This document shows positions 58,062-64,000 of a DNA stretch of 64,000 nucleotides, in pieces; positions within the stretch are counted from its first letter, which is position 1, and each line of letters opens with the position of its first letter. Below the pieces are notes generated by a model, which was given only the letters and a program-made list of their open reading frames with translations, ran no database searches and was not told the origin of the DNA. The position numbers and the translations under genes were made by a program. The DNA is taken from the NCBI GenBank assembly GCA_946479285.1, contig CAMLFH010000014.1, forward strand, positions 23,637 through 87,636, read 5' to 3'. This stretch comes from an uncultured Flavobacteriales bacterium (GTDB lineage Bacteria; Bacteroidota; Bacteroidia; Flavobacteriales; Crocinitomicaceae).

Positions 58062-58528
58062 GTTTTATTTTTTCTTCATCACTCATTCGTGATTGCGGGT
58101 GCAAAGATAGATATCTTTTGTGTTTATGCAAGCCCTTTGAACAAAAAAACTCAAAATATTTGCTTCAAGTTCGCTAACCCACTGAATTTAAGGGCTCAAT
58201 TAAATACGTTTTTTTTAACTGGTAATTAATCCAATCTTCATTTTGAAGAAATGCCTATCCTTTTTCAAAATGAAAATTCACTTTTTCATTTTGAAAAAAT
58301 TCCTCTTTTATGGCATGCATGACAAAGCCCGCTAATGCTTGCCCCCTAAGGGCTTTAACATTATTTTAAGGAATGCGGTACGAATTTCGGAAAGGGTTAG
58401 TCGTTGCTATGCTAAAACAAGCGACCGTGAGGAAATCATATTACTTATAGATTCATCAGCGCGGGAGAAGCAGTAGAAAAGAAAGCAACACTAAAAAACG
58501 AAAGACAAAACGCACAAAAACAATCGTC
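58062..58528. other. Intergenic region with palindromes, no gene seen
   Basis: The 467-bp gap holds the tRNA promoter (58102-58131), a perfect 16-bp inverted repeat TTTTTCAAAATGAAAA (58261-58276) with TTTTCATTTTGAAAAA (58283-58298), a smaller CTTCATTTTGAAG dyad just upstream, and AAAGCCC/GGGCTTT arms about 30 bases apart near 58323-58357. No ORF with support. Confidence 0.5.
58102..58131 (-). promoter_or_regulatory. tRNA-Lys promoter (TTG-N19-TATCTTTG)
   Basis: On the minus strand TTG (58131-58129), 19 bases, then TATCTTTG (58109-58102) matches the Bacteroidota TTG-N17-23-TAnnTTTG consensus exactly. It lies about 40 bases upstream of the tRNA start. Confidence 0.8.
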
Positions 58529-58981
58529 ATGGAAAAACACCCATTCTTCGGATTACGTATTCAGGTACTGGACGATAATCCATTTTACACGACCTTGTAT
58601 AAACTACAATTAGAGCGTGAGTTGTTGAGCGCATATTCTATGCATCAAAATCACTTCAAGATAAGTACATATACAGATTCCAAAGCATTTTTATCTGATT
58701 TGCCGGGAATTCATTCGATTATATTCCTGGATTATAACCTGGGAGCCAATTTGACAGGGCTCGACATTATGGACAGCATCAAAAAGAAAACGTCTTTGGC
58801 AAAAGTCTATATTGTAACGGATGAAAATAATTCTTACATCCTTCGTTCATGCCTGGATGCCGGGGCAGATGGAATCATTTTCAAGAATGATGAGTTGATG
58901 GAACTTTCCCTAATGGTGATCAAACAAACTTTAAACAGTAATGATTTTCCGTACCAGTTGAACGTTCCCCGGATCAATTAA
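58529..58981 (+). CDS. Single-domain response regulator (receiver only)
   Basis: A 150-residue CheY-like protein without output domain. The acidic pair is in IQVLDDNPFY (about 12), the phospho-acceptor Asp in IIFLDYNLGANLTG (about 73), the Thr in VYIVTDENNS and the Lys in ADGIIFKNDE (about 115). These are the standard receiver residues. Receiver-only proteins act as phosphate relays or by binding a partner. No kinase gene is adjacent. Confidence 0.85.
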   Translation: MEKHPFFGLRIQVLDDNPFYTTLYKLQLERELLSAYSMHQNHFKISTYTDSKAFLSDLPGIHSIIFLDYNLGANLTGLDIMDSIKKKTSLAKVYIVTDENNSYILRSCLDAGADGIIFKNDELMELSLMVIKQTLNSNDFPYQLNVPRIN

Positions 58982-59084
58982 ATGGAAATAAACACCCGAT
59001 AAGTAAACGGGCACGACCATTCAGGTTTTTGTTAAAAGGCACGCTTTCAAAAGGCTTAGATTAGTCTAACTCTAATCTCAGTTT

Positions 59085-59591
59085 ATGAAAACACTTTTAT
59101 CTTACAGCCTGATCATCTGGGCATTTCTGTTCTCTTTCCATTCATTCGGGGAAACAGATTCGCTCCTTATTCAAAACAACATTCCAGCTTGGGTGAAGCC
59201 CATTTTAGAAAAATCGGAAATGGCGCAAAAACATCAGATCCTCACTGATTTCAATCCCTTCTATTTCGAAGCCGATTTTACTGGTGACGGACAGGTAGAC
59301 ATTGCCTTTTTTGTTGAGAATAAAATTGACAAGACCAAAGGAGTAATGATCATTAACAATGTGAAAAACCTGGTTTACGTCATTGGATGCGGAACAGCAA
59401 CAGACATGGGAACTTCCCTTTCCTGGACGAAACGCTGGTTTATTTATCGAAACAAGTACATTATGAACGACGGTGACAAAAAGAAAATATCTTTAAAACT
59501 ACCGGCTATTCAATTGATTCGAAGTGACACCAATAGTTTGGTCATTTATTGGAACGGGAAGAAATACAAAACATTCTTACAGCAGTCATAA
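59085..59591 (+). CDS. Secreted protein with FG-GAP/EF-hand-like motif
   Basis: A 168-residue exported protein (signal MKTLLSYSLIIWAFLFSFHSFG). The centre has YFEADFTGDGQVDIAFFVENK (about 65-84), a DxDxDG-like calcium-binding loop of FG-GAP type. The rest is mixed alpha/beta with TKRWFIYRNKYIMNDGDKKK. I do not recognise a family; proteins of this kind are common secreted unknowns in Bacteroidota. An inverted repeat GATTAG/CTAATC lies just before the start. Confidence 0.65.
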   Translation: MKTLLSYSLIIWAFLFSFHSFGETDSLLIQNNIPAWVKPILEKSEMAQKHQILTDFNPFYFEADFTGDGQVDIAFFVENKIDKTKGVMIINNVKNLVYVIGCGTATDMGTSLSWTKRWFIYRNKYIMNDGDKKKISLKLPAIQLIRSDTNSLVIYWNGKKYKTFLQQS

Positions 59592-59596
59592 TCCGG

Positions 59597-59622
59597 TAGG
59601 CACGCGATTAATCGCGTGCTTA
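59597..59622. terminator. Palindrome of the GCACGCGAT family between convergent genes
   Basis: GCACGCGATTAATCGCGTGC (59600-59619) is a perfect 20-bp palindrome, extended to GTAG...TTAC with one mismatch pair. It lies between the convergent genes ending at 59591 and 59630 and could stop both. A half-copy occurs at 5052-5069. Confidence 0.6.
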
Positions 59623-59629
59623 CTGGTCG

Positions 59630-60106
59630 TCAAAACAAATCCTTCAAATGAGGCCCCATTTCGACCTCGATATCTTTTCGCAATTCCATTAAACGCTTGG
59701 CATATTGCTGTAATTGCATTTCGCGCTCCGTATTTGGCACCCATTGATTGGTAGCTTTAGGGTTTCCTTTTTCATCCACCGATACAAAGACGATTACGCA
59801 GTGGGTCGTCTTTTCAAATTTTGCTTCACTCATTTTCCGGGAAAAAACATCCACTCCAATGTGAATGCTGGAAGTTCCCGTATAAATGACACGCGCCTGT
59901 ATTTTTACAAGGCTTCCGATGTGAATCGGTTTAAAAAAGCGAATTCCACCAACGTAAACTGTTACACAGTAACCCTCCGACCAGGTCGAAGCACAGGCAT
60001 ATGCTGCCTGGTCAATCCATTTCATCACGGAACCTCCGTGAACCTTTCCACCGAAATTCACATCCGTAGGTTCACTTACAAATTGAAAAGTAATCTTGTC
60101 TTGCAT
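59630..60106 (-). CDS. Acyl-CoA thioesterase (hotdog fold, YciA/BFIT-like)
   Basis: A 158-residue single hotdog-domain thioesterase. Conserved VNFGGKVHGGSVMKWIDQAAYACA (the Asp in the helix is catalytic in the family, about 31), then VGGIRFFKPIHIGSLVKIQARV and a SSIHIGVDVFSRKM strand. These enzymes hydrolyse acyl-CoA esters in the cytosol to control fatty acid and CoA pools. Chain-length preference cannot be told. A single gene, divergent from the plus-strand promoter at 60129. Confidence 0.88.
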   Translation of the reverse strand: MQDKITFQFVSEPTDVNFGGKVHGGSVMKWIDQAAYACASTWSEGYCVTVYVGGIRFFKPIHIGSLVKIQARVIYTGTSSIHIGVDVFSRKMSEAKFEKTTHCVIVFVSVDEKGNPKATNQWVPNTEREMQLQQYAKRLMELRKDIEVEMGPHLKDLF

Positions 60107-60128
60107 AAAGGCGAAAATAACAAATAGT

Positions 60129-60158
60129 TTGTTTTAATTGAATTATCAATTAATTTTG
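60129..60158 (+). promoter_or_regulatory. Strong promoter match (TTG-N19-TAATTTTG)
   Basis: TTG (60129-60131), 19 bases, then TAATTTTG (60151-60158) match the Bacteroidota consensus exactly. Transcription to the right would start near 60165, giving a leader of about 185 nt before the giant gene at 60351 and covering the short ORF at 60229. Confidence 0.75.
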
Positions 60159-60228
60159 TGTGATTTTAAACAAAATTACAACCTTTTGATTTTTTTTCCG
60201 TTAAACCAATACTGAAAACTAAAACCTT

Positions 60229-60315
60229 ATGAAGAGGGTAACTCGATTTAGCAAATGGCATATTCGTGCGCGAAACAACAATTTTGTTAAAAAAAGAACT
60301 ATCTTCGGCTGGTAG
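60229..60315 (+). CDS. Putative 28-residue basic small protein or leader peptide
   Basis: ATG at 60229 opens 28 codons ending at TAG 60313-60315. The product is strongly basic: MKRVTRFSKWHIRARNNNF, then VKKRTIFGW. It lies 64 bases after the likely transcription start of a consensus promoter and 36 bases before the giant T9SS-type gene. I do not recognise it. It could be a real small protein, a leader peptide or chance. Confidence 0.35.
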   Translation: MKRVTRFSKWHIRARNNNFVKKRTIFGW

Positions 60316-60350
60316 AACTAATACACTCCCGTTACCTTGACTAAACGTAT

Positions 60351-63300
60351 ATGAAAAAACTACTTATTCTCCTATCATTCTCCATGATAGCTTTCCTGAA
60401 TTGGTCCCAGGTCTCCAACGCCTGTTTCAGTTCACGAAATGATATTTCCATTCCGAAAGGACAACCCAGCACTCGTGGAATTGTCAAAGGTGATTTTGAC
60501 GAAGATGGAAAACTGGATATTGTTACCAGTTCATTTGGAGCAATCAAACGAATCGCGTATCAAAGAGGATTGGGGAATGGAAAGTTCGCAACTCCTGCTT
60601 TTTATGGAAATCAGGGAAATTCAACCCAGGATATTAGAAGTGCCGATTTTAACAACGATGGAAATCTCGATGTAGCATATATAAATTTAACGGGGATCTA
60701 TATCTATCACGGACAGGGAAATGGTCTTTTTGACAGTATAACTACTATTACATTCACCAACGGAAAATACATGGCTGTTGGTGATTTCAATGAGGATGGT
60801 GCAACGGATATTGTTGCAACAACTAATACCAATTTCACGCTGTTTACGGGGACCTTAGGAAATCCGACACTTTTCGGTTCAAGCGTAGTTACACTTGCCG
60901 GAATCCAAAACATGGAAGTTGCTGATATGAACGGCGATAATCATTTGGATGTCGTTTCCTTAACTAGTAGCGGAGTTTATGTTTCAAGGAACAACAACGG
61001 AAGTTTAGGTACATTTTTCGCAGGGGCTAATGTTTCCACAACTGGTACTACCCCGTCAGACCTGACTTTGTGTGACATGGATAATGATGGGGATATTGAT
61101 GTTGTTTCAACAAATAGCGGTACTAATAATATTTCTGTTCTCAAAAACAATGGTTCAGGAACTTTGACTTTTCATGCAACGTATTCAACGGAAACATTTC
61201 CCTCCGGGATCGATAATTTCGACATTAACCAGGATGGATTCAAGGATATTGTTGTGGCAAATTCTAATTCCTCAACTGTTTCTATTTTCTTTGGAAGTGC
61301 AGGCGGTGTTTTAAGTTTGCATCAAACCACGCAAGCGCCCGGAAGTCCTAGAGCAATTATTATCGGACTGTTTAGCACGGATACCTATGCCGATTTCATC
61401 TCTACTCAAAATTCAACGACATACATCAATTCTTTTCTTGGAAATGCTTCCCATAATTACCTGCAAACAAACTTATTTGATGTAGCAGCTAGTCCCAGTT
61501 CTGCCTTTGCCGCAGATTTCAATGCTGATGGAAATCAGGATATAGCTATAACACATTCGACTTTAAATCTCGTTCAGATCTATCTGGGGAACGGTGCAGG
61601 AGGCTTCACAACAGGCGCATCTTTTGCAACCGGAACAACACCTTTCCACATTAACGGAGCAGATTTAAACAATAACGGGACCATGGACCTCGTAGTTGTC
61701 AATAATGGAAGTGCAAACATCAGTGTTTACTACGGTACCGGAAGCGGAACCTTTTCTGCAGCGACGAACTACTCTGTGGGAACAACACCAGTTCAGGCTA
61801 AAATCGGTCATTTAAACGGAGACGCGTTTCCTGATATTGTGGTGAGCAACACGGGAAGCACTGACTTTTCCACTTTAATTGCCAGTGGTGCCACTTCATT
61901 TAACGCTGCCGTAAATTATACCACCAATGCTTCTCCATATGGAATTCTCATTACAGACTATGACAATGACGGATTCAATGATGTAGTAGTTGGGCACAAT
62001 TCCACTTCTCAAATTCTCCGATTTAAAGGGAATGGAACTGGTACACTGACAGCAAACGGGAATATCGGAACCGGATCAGCAACTTACATTTCAGTAACAG
62101 CATTGGAATCCGCAGATTTTGATGGTGACGGAGATAAAGATATCATTGTTGGAAAATCCGGAGATATCGGAAAAACGTTTAATCCTGCAGCGACAACTGG
62201 TCTTGCTTCATCCAATACACCTACAGTCATCGCCAGTTCAACAACACCTGGAGTTGCCGGTGCGGTTGTAGGAATGAAAATAGTTGATATAAACAATGAT
62301 GGAAAACTTGACGTAATTGGAGTTTTCAACAATGGTGGAGGTACTGCCGGTGGATCATTAGTAGCAGCTACAGCTACTGCTTTTAGTACAAATGCGGGTT
62401 ATGTATTAACACCATCTTCCATGGGTTTCGCATCAGAACTGGATGCTACCGGGATGGCTGTTGCCGATTTCAACAATGACGGCAGAGTAGATGTTGTTAT
62501 TCCTAACAAAGGATCAAACAGTTTTACCCTGCATTTAAATACCACTCCGGTAATTACTGCTGGCGGACCAACCACTTTCTGCAGCGGAAACAGTGTGACA
62601 CTTACATCAACACCTGCTTCTCAATGGTATGACTGGGAACCGAATAATGAAACTACTCCATCCATTTCAGCTACCACATCCGGAAGTTATTATGTAGTAA
62701 CTTCTTCTTCCTGGAGTGACTGGTGCCAGGCAAAATCAGATACGATCACTGTAACTGTTACACCGGGACCAACTGCGCCAACGATTACTGCAGGCGGGCC
62801 AACTACATTCTGCAGCGGAGGCAATGTCGTTTTGACTTCCTCCCAGACAAGTGGCAACCAATGGTATAAAGGCGGAGTACTTATTTCAGGTGCTACGAAC
62901 CAAACTTACACAGCTACAACTGCCGGAGTATATACAGTAACTTATACGAGTGGCGGATGTACTTCACCTCAGTCTCTAGGAATAACGACAACGGTAAGCC
63001 AGGCCCCGGTAATTACTGCCGGCGGACCAACTACTTTCTGTACGGGCGGATCGGTGACTCTAACTTCAAACGTAACAACAAATATAACTTGGTCGAATGG
63101 TGCCACTACTCCATCCATTACGGTATCCATAGGCGGAAATTACTCGGTACAAAACATTGTAGGCGGTTGTCCCACTTTAACATCTAATACGATTACTGTT
63201 ACCGTTGCAGCATCCTTGAGTACTCCGACAATTTCACCGGCTGGACCAATTACTTTGTGTCCAAGTGGAACAGCAACTCTAACATCTTCTTCGGCAACGA

Positions 63301-64000
63301 ATAATATTTGGTCAACAGGAGCAACCACACAATCTATCACCGTAAACAGCGCAGGTTCTTACTTTGTTCACCTGGATAACGGTTCTTGTACTTCCGCGAA
63401 TTCAACCCCGGTTACAGTAACCATGGGATCAACTCCCGCAACACCGACAATCACAGCTGGTGGATCAACAACTTTCTGTACGGGTGGTTCAGTAACATTG
63501 ACTTCCAGTGCAGGTACTAGTTACTTATGGTCGAATGGTGCTACAACTCAGTCGATCAATGCTACAACAGCTGGAAACTATACCGTTCAGGTTACAAACG
63601 CTTCCGGTTGCCAAAGTGCGGCGAGTGCAGTAACAACTGTTACTGTAAACACAGCTCCTTCAGTTCCTACAATCACTCCGGGTGGGGCAACAACTTTCTG
63701 TACAGGTGGTTCGGTAACACTTACTTCAAGTGCCGGAACTTCTTACTTATGGTCGACAGGAGCTACAACTGCTTCTATCAACGTAACAACAGCAGGAAAC
63801 TATACTGTTCAGGTAACGAATGCTGCGGGATGTCAAAGTGCGGCAAGTGCAGTAACAACCGTTACTGTAAACACAGCTCCTTCTGCTCCGACAATTACTC
63901 CGGGTGGAGCAACTACATTCTGCACAGGTGGATCAGTAACTTTGACTTCAAGTGCCGGAACATCTTACTTATGGTCGACTGGAGCAACTACTGCTTCTAT
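60351..64000 (+). CDS. Giant FG-GAP/Ig-repeat exported protein, start only (runs off the window)
   Basis: The ATG at 60351 begins a frame that stays open for 1216 codons to the right edge. After the signal MKKLLILLSFSMIAFLNWSQ come about 12 FG-GAP/VCBS-type repeats (residues about 40-730), each with a calcium-loop core such as DFDEDGKLDIV, DFNNDGNLDVA, DMDNDGDIDVV or DFDGDGDKDII, which usually build a beta-propeller. From codon 734 on there are Ig-like repeats of 73-77 residues with the core ITAGGPTTFCSGG.V.LTS...W..G.....I.....G.Y.V. They grow more alike to the right. Such proteins are typically T9SS cargo with a C-terminal sorting domain, which would be outside the window. Confidence 0.9.
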   Translation, partial: MKKLLILLSFSMIAFLNWSQVSNACFSSRNDISIPKGQPSTRGIVKGDFDEDGKLDIVTSSFGAIKRIAYQRGLGNGKFATPAFYGNQGNSTQDIRSADFNNDGNLDVAYINLTGIYIYHGQGNGLFDSITTITFTNGKYMAVGDFNEDGATDIVATTNTNFTLFTGTLGNPTLFGSSVVTLAGIQNMEVADMNGDNHLDVVSLTSSGVYVSRNNNGSLGTFFAGANVSTTGTTPSDLTLCDMDNDGDIDVVSTNSGTNNISVLKNNGSGTLTFHATYSTETFPSGIDNFDINQDGFKDIVVANSNSSTVSIFFGSAGGVLSLHQTTQAPGSPRAIIIGLFSTDTYADFISTQNSTTYINSFLGNASHNYLQTNLFDVAASPSSAFAADFNADGNQDIAITHSTLNLVQIYLGNGAGGFTTGASFATGTTPFHINGADLNNNGTMDLVVVNNGSANISVYYGTGSGTFSAATNYSVGTTPVQAKIGHLNGDAFPDIVVSNTGSTDFSTLIASGATSFNAAVNYTTNASPYGILITDYDNDGFNDVVVGHNSTSQILRFKGNGTGTLTANGNIGTGSATYISVTALESADFDGDGDKDIIVGKSGDIGKTFNPAATTGLASSNTPTVIASSTTPGVAGAVVGMKIVDINNDGKLDVIGVFNNGGGTAGGSLVAATATAFSTNAGYVLTPSSMGFASELDATGMAVADFNNDGRVDVVIPNKGSNSFTLHLNTTPVITAGGPTTFCSGNSVTLTSTPASQWYDWEPNNETTPSISATTSGSYYVVTSSSWSDWCQAKSDTITVTVTPGPTAPTITAGGPTTFCSGGNVVLTSSQTSGNQWYKGGVLISGATNQTYTATTAGVYTVTYTSGGCTSPQSLGITTTVSQAPVITAGGPTTFCTGGSVTLTSNVTTNITWSNGATTPSITVSIGGNYSVQNIVGGCPTLTSNTITVTVAASLSTPTISPAGPITLCPSGTATLTSSSATNNIWSTGATTQSITVNSAGSYFVHLDNGSCTSANSTPVTVTMGSTPATPTITAGGSTTFCTGGSVTLTSSAGTSYLWSNGATTQSINATTAGNYTVQVTNASGCQSAASAVTTVTVNTAPSVPTITPGGATTFCTGGSVTLTSSAGTSYLWSTGATTASINVTTAGNYTVQVTNAAGCQSAASAVTTVTVNTAPSAPTITPGGATTFCTGGSVTLTSSAGTSYLWSTGATTAS
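62550..64000 (+). repeat. Tandem Ig-domain repeats, 219-231 bp units, last three near identical
   Basis: Unit starts are at 62550, 62781, 63009, 63228, 63447, 63669 and 63891, so spacings are 231, 228, 219, 219, 222 and 222 bp. The unit at 63447 and the two that follow share long identical DNA stretches, while earlier units match mainly at the protein level. The array continues beyond the window. Confidence 0.92.

Noticed and set aside
57686..58229. Several plus-strand frames crossing the tRNA-Lys locus
   Set aside because: They run through the tRNA and its hairpins and have no homology pattern; they are not genes.

Overview
The window looks like a chromosomal segment of a Bacteroidota bacterium, most likely Flavobacteriales (a Fluviicola/Crocinitomicaceae-like organism is my best guess, not proven). 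The signs are abundant type IX secretion system (T9SS) cargo with C-terminal sorting domains, PorP/SprF and PorE-like OmpA proteins, AraC, HxlR and LytTR regulators of the phylum's usual kinds, few Shine-Dalgarno sequences, and promoters of the TTG-N19-TAnnTTTG type. There is no rRNA operon, phage, insertion sequence or CRISPR array. One tRNA gene (Lys, UUU) is present.

Layout. 1-5.0 kb: the end of a carbon-nitrogen hydrolase, an ABC-F ribosome-protection-type ATPase with a structured leader that includes a 13-codon ORF, a small repeat protein, and a three-gene run of two methyltransferases around a DUF1569 protein. 5.1-8.4 kb: a secreted protein, a PorE-like OmpA protein and a small rhodanese lipoprotein. 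8.5-19.7 kb: a minus-strand T9SS surface operon made of two giant adhesin + PorP/SprF cassettes and a second PorE-like OmpA protein. 19.9-22.8 kb: a RimB-RimK-AstE/AspA-like-TrmH operon that probably deals with glutamate tails on ribosomal protein S6. 22.9-30.4 kb: rplS, peptidases, a Kazal-type inhibitor, an isomerase/GNAT/nitrilase trio and an aldehyde dehydrogenase. 30.6-37.3 kb: small stress-type proteins (acidic protein, lmo0937-type membrane peptide, CsbD-like protein), AraC regulator, thioredoxin, hemerythrin and a VWA protein. 37.4-39.9 kb: an ABC-2 exporter with a LolA-like protein. 40.3-44.4 kb: a T9SS cargo, an azoreductase with a divergent HxlR regulator, and a free-standing sorting domain. 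44.7-51.2 kb: two TPR sensor-kinase/response-regulator pairs (LuxR-type and LytTR-type). 51.2-64 kb: more T9SS cargo, an esterase, small secreted proteins, a lone lipoyl-domain protein, tRNA-Lys with a duplicated 3' end, a receiver protein, an acyl-CoA thioesterase, and the start of a giant FG-GAP/Ig-repeat protein that runs off the right edge.

The intergenic space carries several families of small palindromic repeats. One of them (copies near 8.0, 30.4 and 48.5 kb) seems to have left a 28-bp piece inside a coding gene at 25.78 kb. The most interesting items are the ABC-F leader, the in-gene repeat insertion, the tRNA-Lys 3'-end duplication, the paired adhesin/SprF cassettes, the near-identical 222-bp tandem repeats at the right edge, and the short ORF behind a perfect promoter at 60.2 kb.
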